Shown: positions 1 to 9,750, counted from the stretch's first letter. The stretch: 64,000 nt of DNA from Streptomyces cellostaticus (GCF_001513965.1 NZ_KQ948020.1:253463-317462), one strand, 5' to 3'. Numbers and translations: made by a program. Notes: generated by a model not told the origin, from the letters alone.

Positions 1-148
1 CCCGGCGGACGATCCCGACCGGGAGCCGCCGCGCGGCCGGACCTACCGGCCCGAGCGCTATCCGGACGACGGCCCCGACCGGGAGCCGCCGCGCAGCCGC
101 AGACGCCCGCGGGACGACGGCTGGGACTGGGCGGAAGAGGACCGATGA
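1..148 (+). CDS. C-terminal end of an upstream protein (partial)
   Basis: An open frame enters from the left edge (codons begin at base 2) and stops at TGA 146-148, overlapping the ATG of the next gene by four bases. The 48 visible residues are charged, Pro/Arg/Asp rich and contain two near-identical copies of a DDGPDREPPR-type unit, ending in WDWAEEDR. This is a disordered repetitive tail like those of several genes downstream, so the missing gene probably belongs to the same cluster. No function can be read from the tail. Codon use is typical of the window. Confidence 0.72.
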   Translation, partial: PADDPDREPPRGRTYRPERYPDDGPDREPPRSRRRPRDDGWDWAEEDR

Positions 149-696
149 CCGCCGAGGGCGAGGCCCAGACCTCCCCCGACCCGGTCGGGCCTGTGCCGGA
201 CGGGGGTCGGCACTGCCACGACCGGGCGGGGGAGCGCATCGCCGAGCGGCTGCTGAGCACGGTCAGGGAGGACCTCGGACGGGCCGACTCGAAGGCCGCC
301 GTCCTGCTGTCGGGAACGCTGGCACTGCCCGCGTTCCTGATCGGCTGGCACGGCGCTCCGGGCTGGCACGGGCCCGCCGACGTGACGCTGGTCCTCGCCG
401 CTGCGCTCTGGGCCGGCGCGGTGACAGCGCTGATCGGCGCGCTGATGCCGCGCACCCGCACGGTCCGCGGCTCGGCCGGGGTGACCTACTTCGGCGACCT
501 GGCGGCCTCCCGCGACCTCGCGGCGCTGTCCGCCCAGATCGCCGAGGCCGGCCTCGATCCCGCCGAGTGGCTGCTCGTCCAGGCCGTGGACGTCAGCTCG
601 ATCCTGTCCGCCAAATACCGGGCCATCCGCTGGGGCATGGGCTCGCTCGCCCTGTCGGCCGCCCTGGCACTGGCCTGGGGTCTGACCCCGCGCTGA
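145..696 (+). CDS. Pycsar effector TM (DUF5706)-like membrane protein
   Basis: A 183-residue inner-membrane protein. After an amphipathic N-terminal helix comes RADSKAA (residues 46-52), immediately followed by hydrophobic segments at about 52-69 and 79-100, then VTYFGDLA (113-120), a helical stretch, SAKYRAIRWG (155-164) and a last hydrophobic segment at about 165-180. This order (ADxKA motif, TM pair, YFG, Ky-containing helix, TM) matches the PycTM/DUF5706 family as I recall it. In Pycsar anti-phage systems PycTM proteins respond to cyclic pyrimidine nucleotides by damaging the membrane. No pyrimidine cyclase is visible in this window, so a Pycsar role is inference; the relationship to the following GTPase cluster may matter more. 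The start overlaps the upstream stop (ATGA). Confidence 0.75.
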   Translation: MTAEGEAQTSPDPVGPVPDGGRHCHDRAGERIAERLLSTVREDLGRADSKAAVLLSGTLALPAFLIGWHGAPGWHGPADVTLVLAAALWAGAVTALIGALMPRTRTVRGSAGVTYFGDLAASRDLAALSAQIAEAGLDPAEWLLVQAVDVSSILSAKYRAIRWGMGSLALSAALALAWGLTPR

Positions 697-757
697 CGCG
701 TGGCCGGCCCGCACCAAGCACTCCATGCAGAATCGAACGAAGAATCAGGGGACGGCC

Positions 758-3064
758 GTGGGAAGAGTCACGGGAAGACGGCAGACAGGAAGGGGCCGGG
801 TGCGCCGCACCGCGGTCCCGGTGCTGGCAGGCGCCGCGTTGTTCGTGTCCCTGCTGGCACCGGCCGGTCAGGATCCGGTGCCGGCGGCGGACTCCGTGCC
901 GGCGTTCCCGGCGGTCAACTACGCGGTGGCGGTGGACGAGTCCGCGAGCCTCGCACCCGAGGACATGAAGGCCGAGAAGGCCGCCGCCGCACGGATCGCG
1001 CTGGGTGACGTGTCCTCGGACTCCCATGTCACCGTGTTCGGATTCGCCGCCGCCGAGTCCGGCGACCAGCGCGCGGTGGACCCGGTGTGCCCGCGCACCG
1101 GGCTGGACGCGGCGGGCCGCGACACGATCGGTGCCTGCGTCGACAAGCTGCACAGCCGTAAGAAGGACGAGGGCACCGGCACCGACTTCCCGAGCGCGAT
1201 ACGCCAGGGCGTGCACGACCTCACCGACGGCACCGACTCCTCCCAGCCCCGGGTGCTGTTCCTGCTCACCGACGGGTACATGGACGTCACCGACAGCCCC
1301 AAGTACGGGCCCCCGGAGCACCGCAAGGCCGAGGGCGAACGGCAGCTGGGCCTCGCGCTCAAGGAGGCCGCCGCGCAGAACGTGCAGATCTGGCCGCTGG
1401 GCTTCGGAGACCAGCCGCGACTGGACGAGCTCAAGCGGATGGCCGCCGGCGGCTACCAGAAGGGCTGCGTCGACCTGTCCTCCGCCAGGCCGCAGCCCCA
1501 CAAGGTCAAGGCCGCGGACATCGGCTCCACGCTGGAGGACATCTTCGCCGCCGCCCACTGCATGCGCCACGAAGAGGGGACCAGCAAGCGGCCCCCCGCC
1601 ACCCTGGAGGTCGGCATCTCGCCGCTCGCCACCGTGGGCAGCATCGTGGTCGACAAGGGCGACCCCGAGGTGAAGGTCACCTACTACGACCCGAGCGGCG
1701 CCAAGGTCCCCACGCACGGGACGTACAAGAAGTCCCAGTTCGAGCTGGCGGGCGGCAACGGCCCCGTGGAGGCGCTGAAGATCGTCGACCCGCTGCCCGG
1801 CACCTGGAAGGTGAAGGCCGAGGCCCCGGAGGGACACCGCTCCCTGCCGGTCTCCGTCAGCGTGCTGTGGCAGGGCGAGCTGCGCGGCGCCATCACCATG
1901 GACCCGCCCTCGCCGCAGCCCGGGGACAAGGTCACCGTGACCATGCGGCTGCAGACCCGCGAGGGCTACGAGGTCAAGGACCCGCGCGACTACGCGGGAC
2001 TGCGCGTCCGCAGCGAACTGACCGGTGCCGGTTTCAGCCCCCTCGCGCTGGACCTCACCGACGACGGCAAGACGCCCGACCCCACGGCCGGCGACGGCTC
2101 CTTCACCGGCACCGTGCGGATCCCGCAGACCGCCACCGGGGCGCTGAAGGTGAGCGCCACGCTGACCGCCTCGGGGCTGCGCGCCGACACCCGCAGCGAG
2201 GGCGGCTGGGCCGCCCCCGGCCAGCTGCCCGTCACCGCCGGACTCGACCTGCCCGCGGCGAGCACCCACCCGGGCGGCACGATCAGCGGCACCCTGTCCG
2301 TCCACAACACCACCGGCAGCGCGCACACCCTGCGGCTCGCCGTGGCCGATGTGCAGCCCGGGCTGCTCTCGGTCAGCCCCGCCGAGATCACGGTCGAGCC
2401 CCACGAGTCCGGCACCCGGAAGGTGACCATCGAGGTCGCCCCCGCGAACGTCTTCGGCGACCGCCTCGGCGACGACGGGCTCAAACTCGCAGGCACCGTC
2501 ACCGTCGTCGACACCACCGACCACGACCGGACCCTCCAGGGCCTCCCGCTCTCCGTGCGGGTCACGCCCAAGCCGGGCATCTGGGACCAGTACTGGTGGG
2601 CGTTCCTGGCCGGCGCCGCCCTGCTCGTGCTGCTCGCCGCGGCGGCCACCGTCTGGGCAGGGCATCGCCGCAAGAGCCGGGACCCGAACGGCCTGGTGCT
2701 GCGGCTGGTCTCGGAGGACGGCAGCGTCCTCAACGAGCACCGGGCGGGCCACGGCCACAAGCAGTGGTACGAGTTCGCCGTCGCCGAACCCCACCGCAGC
2801 CCGCGCATCGAGCGCCGCCCCCACGGCCCGTACGCCGTCCAGCGCAGCCCCGAAGGCGGAGCGGTCCTGCGCAAGCGGGGCGGCCGCCGGACCCCGGTGC
2901 CCGCCCGGGGGCAGGTCCCCCTGACCGACACGCTGCACCTGGCCCTCGGCGGCGGTGACGGCCCGCCACCGAGGAAGGGCGGCAAGCCGCAGCCGCCCCC
3001 CACCGGCCCCGCATCCAGTGCCGGCGGGGGCGGCAGCGGCAGCCCCTACGGCGACTACGAATGA
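758..3064 (+). CDS. membrane-anchored von Willebrand factor A domain protein
   Basis: A 768-residue protein. A basic N-terminus and hydrophobic segment (about residues 14-36) look like a signal peptide or anchor. The vWA domain follows, with a full metal-ion-dependent adhesion site: DESAS at 60-64, a TGTD threonine near 144 and LTDG with D172. After it come beta-rich, Ig/CARF-like regions (about 270-610), a TM helix (about 614-635) and a basic cytoplasmic tail ending in Pro/Gly-rich sequence. The vWA therefore faces outside and may bind a ligand or partner in a metal-dependent way. The GTG at 758 is preferred because AGGGGA sits five bases upstream; an in-frame ATG at 725 has no ribosome site. 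It is the second gene of the tubulin/GTPase cluster. Confidence 0.85.
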   Translation: MGRVTGRRQTGRGRVRRTAVPVLAGAALFVSLLAPAGQDPVPAADSVPAFPAVNYAVAVDESASLAPEDMKAEKAAAARIALGDVSSDSHVTVFGFAAAESGDQRAVDPVCPRTGLDAAGRDTIGACVDKLHSRKKDEGTGTDFPSAIRQGVHDLTDGTDSSQPRVLFLLTDGYMDVTDSPKYGPPEHRKAEGERQLGLALKEAAAQNVQIWPLGFGDQPRLDELKRMAAGGYQKGCVDLSSARPQPHKVKAADIGSTLEDIFAAAHCMRHEEGTSKRPPATLEVGISPLATVGSIVVDKGDPEVKVTYYDPSGAKVPTHGTYKKSQFELAGGNGPVEALKIVDPLPGTWKVKAEAPEGHRSLPVSVSVLWQGELRGAITMDPPSPQPGDKVTVTMRLQTREGYEVKDPRDYAGLRVRSELTGAGFSPLALDLTDDGKTPDPTAGDGSFTGTVRIPQTATGALKVSATLTASGLRADTRSEGGWAAPGQLPVTAGLDLPAASTHPGGTISGTLSVHNTTGSAHTLRLAVADVQPGLLSVSPAEITVEPHESGTRKVTIEVAPANVFGDRLGDDGLKLAGTVTVVDTTDHDRTLQGLPLSVRVTPKPGIWDQYWWAFLAGAALLVLLAAAATVWAGHRRKSRDPNGLVLRLVSEDGSVLNEHRAGHGHKQWYEFAVAEPHRSPRIERRPHGPYAVQRSPEGGAVLRKRGGRRTPVPARGQVPLTDTLHLALGGGDGPPPRKGGKPQPPPTGPASSAGGGGSGSPYGDYE

Positions 3065-3193
3065 CGTGCGGGCGGGCGACACCTCGCCGCCCGCCCGCAG
3101 GCCCACCGCTCCGCGGCCACCACGCCGCGCACCCACCACGGACGTTCCCAGCACGAACCCGCGGCCGCCCCGGCCGCGAGCGGGGAGGAAACC

Positions 3194-6100
3194 ATGAAGA
3201 TCTTCCAGCCGATGCTCTTCGTCGGCCTGGGCGGCACCGGGGGACTGGTCGGCGCCGAACTGGAACGCAGGCTGCGCACCGAGCTGTGCGGTCCCGACGG
3301 CATGGCGCTCAGCCGGCAAAGCGGCCACGCCCCCTTCCAGCTGCCCGACTGCCTCCAGTTCGTGTACGCGGACTACAGCGAGAGCGACCTGCAGCGGCTT
3401 CCGCAGTTCAACGTGGACCGGTCGCTGCGGGCCGCCTACGCCCGTACCTCCCGCGCCACGCACAACCTGCTGCCGAACTTCGACAGTTCACCGGAAGTGA
3501 CCAAGATGCTCCGGGCGAGCCTGCGCGAGGAGGTGGCCGGCTGGCTGCCGCCGATCATCGACGAGCCGGAGGTCACCCCGCTCCACAACGGCGCCGGGCA
3601 GCTGCCCACCGTCGGGCGCGCCGCCCTGTTCGCCACACTGCGCTACGGCCTCGGCCCGGTCCTGGACCCGCTGCTCCAGGCGATCGACGCGATCGCCAAG
3701 TCGGCGGGCCAGCTGAGCGAGCTGGGCGGCGGCAAGGTCAGCGGATGCGACGTGTTCGTCGCCTTCTCGGTGGCCGGCGGCACCGGCGCCGGGATCTTCC
3801 TGGACTACCTGCACCTCATCAACCACGCCTTCCAGCTGCGCCGCTTCGACGGGGTGAAGATCTACCCGCTGGTCGTCATGCCGTCGTCGTTCTCTTCCTC
3901 GACCGGCGGCGGACGCGAGGCGGAACTCAACGCGGCCCGGTCCTTGGTCGACCTGTTCCGGCTGGTGGACCGGCAGAACGCGCCGCGGGAGGGCGCGGAG
4001 ATCGGCGACCTCGACCACGACGCCAGCTTCGGCATCCGCTACCCGGGCTCCACCCCGGTCCGGCTGCGCACCGGCATCCTGCCCACGGCGTTCCTGTTCA
4101 GCCCGACCGCCGGCATCCGCGCGGACGACCTGCGCCGCTCCATCGTCTCCCTGGTGATGTCGCTGATCGGCACCGAACTGGGCGACGGCCGCTCCCGGGG
4201 CCGCAAGATGGCGGCCGACGACGACTACCAGACCTTCGCCGCGAGCTTCATCAACCGGGGCGTGGCCCGCGGTTCCCTGTCCCCCACCGGGATCGGCCGG
4301 CAGGGCGTCTCCACCAGCCTGGTGGCCGCCATGACCGCCCCGATGGACCAGCTGGCCGACCTGGTGGCCGGGCGGGTGCTGCGGGAGGCGGTCACGGACC
4401 TCGTGGAGCGGCCGCGGGCCGCGCTGCGGGACGGCGCGGTGCCGATGATCCGGCAGCTGTTCGCCGACTCCCACCTGGAAGAGCTGTGGGAACGCAGGCA
4501 GCTCGCGGTACCGGAGCCCGATCCGCTGCCGCGCGGCGGCCGGAACATCGAGCAGGCGCTGGGCGAGCGCATCGCCGACATGCAGCGGCTGGTGTCCGAC
4601 CTGCGGGCCGAGGCCGACCGCCAGGCCACCGTGATGGCCGACCGGTTCGCGCCGCGCCCCGCCATCGACAAGCTGCTGCAGAGCGCCGACCCCTTCCTCG
4701 CCGAACGCGTCGTCAGGGGCATACCCGACAGCGACGAATCCATCGCCCGCCTCGGCTTCCTCGGCATGCTGGACAGCCGCGCCCGCGCCCCGCAGCGTCC
4801 GTCCGGCGTCACCGAGCAGCCGCCCAAGATCCCCAGGATCAAGGGCCAGTTGGGCGGCCTGGCACCGGCCCGCTGGGGCGACGACGACGTGCAGGCGGCC
4901 ATCCAGGAGCAGGACGCCTGGTACCAGTGGCGCTGCCGGTCGGTGTGGCACGAGGCCTGGCGGGAGCAGCAACAGCACTGGCAGCCCCAGGCCGACGCGG
5001 CCGGGACCGACCTCGACCGTCTGGTGCGGGCCTTCCGCAGCCACTGCGACCAGGAGCGCAAGCACTCCGCGCAGAAGGGCCACGAACTGTACGAGGACCG
5101 CACCGGCATCTCGTACCTGCTGCCGCCGCAGCGCAACCTCAACCACTTCTACGAGGACGTGGTCGCCCGGCTGATCCGCCGCGAGGGGCTGCGCGAGAAC
5201 GACTACGAGGCCGCGCTGCTGCTCAAGCTGGTCGACGGGGACACCTGGCGCCAGGTCCACGCCCGCAGCCGCCGCGACCCGGAGGGCGCCGTCGCACAGG
5301 TCAAGGGGCAGCTGGAGGCCCGCATCACCCGGCTGTTCGCCGAGAGCGGCACCCAGTTGGAGGAGCGGCCGCTGCTGCCGTCCATGGGCACGCTGCTGGC
5401 CGCCGCGGCCGGCAGCCAGGACGCCACCGACCAGGTCAGCAAGGAGGCACTCGACCTGTTCGGACGCAAGCTGACCGGGCTGCTGCCCGTGGGCTTCACC
5501 CCGGAGGGCACCGGTGTGCTGCGGGTCCTGGTCACCCACCCGCGCGTGCAGGCCGTGGAGGAGGTGCAGGAGTACCTCGGCAAGACGCTGCGGCTGCCCT
5601 CGGACGCGAAGAACTCCGTGGAGTACCGCGGGGTGGAGAGCGACTCGATCACCGTGGTCCTCTTCCGCAGCGAGATGAGCCTCACCCAGGTGCCCGAGGC
5701 CCGCAAGGTGCTCCGCCAGTGGGCCCGGGCCAAGGAGTCCGAGCAGGCCCAGGACGTGCTGCGGTGGCGCCAGCGGCTGGGCTTCCGGGACAACTGGATG
5801 GTCAGCAGCGAGGAGGACCGGCGCACCATCCTGCACCGGCTGCTGTGCTGCCTGTGGAACGGCCAGGTGGACGTGGTGGACGGCGACCCGGCGTCGCCGG
5901 AGCGGGTGCGGCTGCGGCTGTTCCCCGAGACGGGCTCCAACGTGCCCGGAGTCCGGCTGCGCCTCGGCGACTTCCCCGGCGGTGTGTCGAGCTGGGCGGA
6001 GCTGCTGCGGTCGTACGAACGCTGGACGGTCCTCGACGACGAGCGGACCGTCGAGGACTACTGCCGCGAGCTGATGGGAGCTCAGCCGGTGGGCCTCGCC

Positions 6101-6817
6101 CGCACCGGCAGCGAACCGCATCCGCTCTTCGTCGACCTGGTCGAGAAGATCGCCCCGCGCCAGCTGGAGCTGCTCGCGGACCGCCGGGAACGGGGCGGCG
6201 AGCGGGTCGAGGGCTGGGTGCGGCCGCTGTGGGAGTTCTGGGCGGAGACCCTCCCGGCCGCCCTGGACAAGGAGTTCGGCGATCAGCGCGCCGTCCAGCC
6301 GACCCTGCGCACCCTGCTGGAGCACGTGCGCGGCGGCACACCGGCGCGGCCGCGCGTCCGCGACGACATCCCGGAACCCCGGCGCGTGGCACCCGATGAC
6401 GACGACTGGGGCACGGGACCCATCTCCTCCTTCGAAACCCACGGCCGCGAGGACGAACGGGACGAGCCGGGCAACAGGAACGGCACCGGCGGGTACGGCA
6501 ACGACAGGCCGTACGGCGAGGACAGGGCGTACGGCGACGAGAGGCGGCACCGCGACGAGCGGCGGCACGGCGACGAGCGGTCGTACGGCGACGAGCGCGG
6601 CAGCCGGTTCCGGAAGGACGACGAGGACGGCAGGCACAGCTGGGCCGACGGGAACGGCCGCAGCGACGGCCGGTCCCCCTCCGGCTCCGCGGGCGATGCG
6701 GACGGACGGCCCCGCCGCGACGACGTGCCTCCGCCGCCCTGGGACGAGCCCGGCGACCGCGACGGCGACGAGCGTGACCGCCCCCGCCGCAGCCCCTGGG
6801 ACGGTGACGCGCAGTGA
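3194..6817 (+). CDS. tubulin-like GTPase domain protein (Tubulin_2 type)
   Basis: A 1207-residue cytoplasmic protein. It opens with FVGLGGTGG (residues 9-17), the first nucleotide-binding loop of tubulin-like proteins, and carries the tubulin/FtsZ-type signature as AGGTGAG at about 194-200. These features match the large bacterial tubulin-like family (Pfam Tubulin_2), not FtsZ, which is about 400 residues. The remaining roughly 700 residues are mostly helical with no recognised domain. The last 120 residues are disordered, with repeats of the form YGDER, YGEDR and RHGDER. A GGAGG site precedes the ATG by seven bases. The stop overlaps the next start (GTGA), so the next product is probably made in stoichiometric coupling. 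Filament formation is inferred from the family only. Confidence 0.85.
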   Translation: MKIFQPMLFVGLGGTGGLVGAELERRLRTELCGPDGMALSRQSGHAPFQLPDCLQFVYADYSESDLQRLPQFNVDRSLRAAYARTSRATHNLLPNFDSSPEVTKMLRASLREEVAGWLPPIIDEPEVTPLHNGAGQLPTVGRAALFATLRYGLGPVLDPLLQAIDAIAKSAGQLSELGGGKVSGCDVFVAFSVAGGTGAGIFLDYLHLINHAFQLRRFDGVKIYPLVVMPSSFSSSTGGGREAELNAARSLVDLFRLVDRQNAPREGAEIGDLDHDASFGIRYPGSTPVRLRTGILPTAFLFSPTAGIRADDLRRSIVSLVMSLIGTELGDGRSRGRKMAADDDYQTFAASFINRGVARGSLSPTGIGRQGVSTSLVAAMTAPMDQLADLVAGRVLREAVTDLVERPRAALRDGAVPMIRQLFADSHLEELWERRQLAVPEPDPLPRGGRNIEQALGERIADMQRLVSDLRAEADRQATVMADRFAPRPAIDKLLQSADPFLAERVVRGIPDSDESIARLGFLGMLDSRARAPQRPSGVTEQPPKIPRIKGQLGGLAPARWGDDDVQAAIQEQDAWYQWRCRSVWHEAWREQQQHWQPQADAAGTDLDRLVRAFRSHCDQERKHSAQKGHELYEDRTGISYLLPPQRNLNHFYEDVVARLIRREGLRENDYEAALLLKLVDGDTWRQVHARSRRDPEGAVAQVKGQLEARITRLFAESGTQLEERPLLPSMGTLLAAAAGSQDATDQVSKEALDLFGRKLTGLLPVGFTPEGTGVLRVLVTHPRVQAVEEVQEYLGKTLRLPSDAKNSVEYRGVESDSITVVLFRSEMSLTQVPEARKVLRQWARAKESEQAQDVLRWRQRLGFRDNWMVSSEEDRRTILHRLLCCLWNGQVDVVDGDPASPERVRLRLFPETGSNVPGVRLRLGDFPGGVSSWAELLRSYERWTVLDDERTVEDYCRELMGAQPVGLARTGSEPHPLFVDLVEKIAPRQLELLADRRERGGERVEGWVRPLWEFWAETLPAALDKEFGDQRAVQPTLRTLLEHVRGGTPARPRVRDDIPEPRRVAPDDDDWGTGPISSFETHGREDERDEPGNRNGTGGYGNDRPYGEDRAYGDERRHRDERRHGDERSYGDERGSRFRKDDEDGRHSWADGNGRSDGRSPSGSAGDADGRPRRDDVPPPPWDEPGDRDGDERDRPRRSPWDGDAQ
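6480..6610 (+). repeat. coding tandem repeats, YGDER-type tail
   Basis: Degenerate 12-15 bp units encode the disordered tail of the tubulin-like protein (YGNDRPYGEDRAYGDERR, then RHRDERRHGDERSYGDER). The unit is Tyr/Gly/Asp/Arg rich. It is in frame and has no spacer structure. Confidence 0.75.
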
Positions 6818-9750
6818 GCATGCCCCAGGACTTCGGCTCCGTCATCCATCTGGACCTGCGGGCCGGAGCGGCCGAACTCGACAGCGCCTCGGCCCTGCGC
6901 GCCAGGGTCGCCCGGCAGCTGGGCCGGGCCGGGCTGCCGGAACCCGACGAACCCCTCTTCCTGGTGGTCGACACCCCGGCCGGGCTCACCGACCACCAGC
7001 TCCAGTACGAACTGCTCACCGGCTTCAGGGCCGTGGGAGAGGTCAGGCTCCTGGTGCTGCTGGTCGGCAGCGCGCCGGGCTCGTACGCCGGTGAGGACGA
7101 GGCGTTCCAGCCCGACCGCCGGCTGGTGCGGCCCGCCGTCCTGCGGACCTCGGGCACCGCGCTGGTGTGGGCCGGCGATCTGCGCTCCGCCCGCACCGCG
7201 ATGGAGCAGCCCGCGCCCGACGACCCGGACGCGCTGGCGGTGCTGGTGGGCGTGCTGTCGGTCCCGGACCTCTACCTCGAGGTGCTGGACGCCGTCGGCT
7301 CGCTGCCCGAGGCCGTCGCCGCGCCCGGGGTCCGGCTGCTGGAGCAGGACCTGCCGCCGGAGGTGCGCGACCGGGCCTGGCGCGACGCGCTCACCCGGTT
7401 CGCGGGCGAGGACACCGATCTCGCGCCGGACGTCCTGCTGACCGCCTCGTCGGGAGCCGATCTGCCGGAGCCGCTGCGCGCCCTGGTGGCGGTCCGCGGC
7501 GGCCGGGACCAGCGGCACCGGGAACCCGGCGGCGTGGCGGAGGACGCCTACCGCACCTGCGCGGACGCCCTCGACCACGCCGAGGACGCGCTGGCCGGGC
7601 TCCAGGGCCTGCCCGGGCTGCTGCGGCCCACCCGCAGGGAGGCGTTCGAGGCGGACGTCGACCAGGCACGCGAGGCCCTCGACGAGTACCGGGACCTCGT
7701 CGGCACGGCCCTGCGCGGCGGCGGTGGCACGACACCGTCCGCCGCCGAGTCGGCCGCCCGGCTCGCGGCCCTCGGGCTGCGGGTACCGTCGGCCGAGGGC
7801 ATGGGCGAACGGATCGGCGAGGGCCTCAAGGAGTTCGCCGGGAAGCTGCTGGGCCAGGGACTGCCCATGCGGGCGGTGGCCCAGCGCTTCACCGGCCTGG
7901 CCGGGCGGGTGGAGCCGGTACCGGGTTCGGCGCTGCTGCCCAAGCTCGCCGACTACTCCGCCGACACCGTGGCCCGGCAGTCCGGGACGGAGGGCACCAC
8001 GGTCCCCGGCCTCCCGCTGGCCGCCCCGCTGGCGGCCGTGGCGGGGCTGTTCGGCGCGCTGTGGCAGGGGCCGTACCTCGCGCTGGCCCTCGTCGTCCCC
8101 CTGCTGTTCGTCGGCATGGCGGCTCTCGGGGCGGCCCGGCTGCGCGGCGCCGGACGCCCCGGCCGCTGGGCCGTGGCCCCCCGCATCGCGGCGTTCGGCG
8201 GCGCGGCGGCCGGGGCGGGCCTGGCGTACGCGACCGGGCCCTCGCTCTGGGCGGGCGCGTTCGGCCTGCTCGCGGGTCTCGGCGTCGCGGGGGAGACGGC
8301 CCGCCGGCTCTGGCGTGCCGCGGCGGGCGCCTGGGCGCCGGGCCGCACCACGGCCGTACTGCGGCAGGCCCTGGACGGGCTCGACGGCCTGCTCGCCGAG
8401 GCGGTCCGGGAACACTGGGCCATCGAGGAGCGCCTGTACTGCGCCGACGCCGCCCGCTCCGTCGCCGGCATGCTGCGGGCGACGGCGGCCGCGGCGGAGG
8501 CCGAAGCGGCACCCGAGCCCGAGCGGCTCGCGGCGTCCGGTGCCTTCGCCGAGCCGGGCGACCGGGCGCCCGCCGAGGACGACTGGCTCGACGGCCCCTC
8601 CGCACTGGAGCCGGACGACGCCTTCGCCGCCTCCGACGACACGGAGGGCGACTGGGCGAGCGTGTACGCCTGGCAGGAGCCGACGTGGGAGGAACCGGCC
8701 GAGCAGGAGGACCGGCACAAGGAGACAGGGGAGAGCCGGGAGAAGAACCCCGCCGCGCCCTGGGAGGAGCGCACCAGGGGGGTGCCGCGCTGGCTCGAGC
8801 GGGAGAGCGGCGAAGGCGGACCGGAGCTGGTCGCCACCCTGGCCGCGGATCTGACGGACGCCGCCCTGGAGGCGATGAAGCACTACTGGGGTGCCGTCGA
8901 ACGCGGCCAGGCCGGCACCCGTGCCGTGCGGCGCACCGAGGAACGCGTCCACGAGCTGCTGTCGACCGCGCGCCGTCACCTCCAGCACAACGGCGTGCTG
9001 GCCCCGCCCCCGTTCGCCGCCGCCCGCCGTGTCCGCGCCACCTCGGCGAACCTGCTCGGCACCGACCCGTACGGACCGGCCGAGCTGGTCGGCGCGGAGG
9101 CCGACCGGCAGGCCGTGGTGCAGCTGTCCTCACCCGAGCAGGGCGCGTTGCTCAGCCGCGACCCGGCGGCCGCGGTGTGGATCAGGTTCGCACCGCGGGC
9201 CGTTCGCGACGAGGTCGAGAAGGCCTGGCGGTCGAGCGGCTCGGCCCAGCCGGAGGAGGTCCTGTGGACGTCGTCCGGACGGTACGCCGGCCTGGTCCGG
9301 CTCACCCCGCTGCGGATGGGCGTGGTGGACACCATCCGGCCCCGCTACGGCTCCGGGCCCGACGACGGGCCCCAGCCGTACGACCGCCGGAACCCGGACG
9401 AGCCGAGGAACCGGTACGACGAGCCGAGGAACCCCTACGACCGGGCGGACCCGTACGACTACGACCGGGCGGACTCGAACGACGGTCCGCGCTCGTACGA
9501 CGGGGCGGGTTCCTTCGAGGTGCCGCGCTCGTACGACGGGACGGATTCATACGAGGGGCCGCGCTCGTACGACGGAACCGATTCCTACGACCGGGCGGAC
9601 TCGTACGACGGGACCGACTCCTCCGACCGGGCGAGTTCTTACGGCCGGACGGACCGGACGGACCGGGAGGACCACGCGGACCGGGAGGACCACGCGGACC
9701 CGTACGGCCGGCCGGACACGGATCACCGAGGGGACGGTGACCCCTGGTGA
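6814..9750 (+). CDS. large membrane protein of unknown function in tubulin/GTPase cluster
   Basis: A 978-residue protein that I cannot assign to a family. The first 180 residues look like a compact alpha/beta domain (hydrophobic strands such as LFLVVDTPA and RLLVLLVGS). A helical region follows, and then a membrane block at about residues 405-510 with three to four hydrophobic segments. A charged Glu-rich linker (about 560-660) leads to a second alpha/beta domain (about 690-850), and the last 130 residues are a repetitive tail of SYDG/SYDR/TDSYD units. The GTG start overlaps the tubulin-like gene by four bases. Placement between the tubulin-like and pseudokinase-GTPase genes suggests a membrane adaptor for this system; that is inference. 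Confidence 0.8.
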   Translation: MSMPQDFGSVIHLDLRAGAAELDSASALRARVARQLGRAGLPEPDEPLFLVVDTPAGLTDHQLQYELLTGFRAVGEVRLLVLLVGSAPGSYAGEDEAFQPDRRLVRPAVLRTSGTALVWAGDLRSARTAMEQPAPDDPDALAVLVGVLSVPDLYLEVLDAVGSLPEAVAAPGVRLLEQDLPPEVRDRAWRDALTRFAGEDTDLAPDVLLTASSGADLPEPLRALVAVRGGRDQRHREPGGVAEDAYRTCADALDHAEDALAGLQGLPGLLRPTRREAFEADVDQAREALDEYRDLVGTALRGGGGTTPSAAESAARLAALGLRVPSAEGMGERIGEGLKEFAGKLLGQGLPMRAVAQRFTGLAGRVEPVPGSALLPKLADYSADTVARQSGTEGTTVPGLPLAAPLAAVAGLFGALWQGPYLALALVVPLLFVGMAALGAARLRGAGRPGRWAVAPRIAAFGGAAAGAGLAYATGPSLWAGAFGLLAGLGVAGETARRLWRAAAGAWAPGRTTAVLRQALDGLDGLLAEAVREHWAIEERLYCADAARSVAGMLRATAAAAEAEAAPEPERLAASGAFAEPGDRAPAEDDWLDGPSALEPDDAFAASDDTEGDWASVYAWQEPTWEEPAEQEDRHKETGESREKNPAAPWEERTRGVPRWLERESGEGGPELVATLAADLTDAALEAMKHYWGAVERGQAGTRAVRRTEERVHELLSTARRHLQHNGVLAPPPFAAARRVRATSANLLGTDPYGPAELVGAEADRQAVVQLSSPEQGALLSRDPAAAVWIRFAPRAVRDEVEKAWRSSGSAQPEEVLWTSSGRYAGLVRLTPLRMGVVDTIRPRYGSGPDDGPQPYDRRNPDEPRNRYDEPRNPYDRADPYDYDRADSNDGPRSYDGAGSFEVPRSYDGTDSYEGPRSYDGTDSYDRADSYDGTDSSDRASSYGRTDRTDREDHADREDHADPYGRPDTDHRGDGDPW
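9385..9720 (+). repeat. coding tandem repeats, SYDG/TDSYD tail
   Basis: About a dozen degenerate units of 24-30 bp built on TCGTACGACGG encode an Asp/Tyr/Ser/Arg-rich tail of the 978-residue membrane protein. The copies are almost identical between 9490 and 9610, which indicates recent expansion by slippage or recombination. Confidence 0.78.

Noticed and set aside
593..3463. Long open frame on the minus strand opposite the vWA gene (956 codons)
   Set aside because: It lies wholly antisense to a gene with clear domain motifs, has no ribosome site or recognisable domain, and has the Gly/Arg/Ala-rich composition of GC-rich shadows.
6480..6610. Short regular repeats as a CRISPR array
   Set aside because: Units are degenerate, in frame, without unique spacers, and encode a protein tail; the same holds for 9385-9720 and 12950-13390.
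3488..6637. Long minus-strand open frame opposite the tubulin-like gene (1049 codons)
   Set aside because: It is a shadow of the high-GC tubulin-like gene; the product is repetitive Val/Ala/Leu/Gly sequence without a domain.
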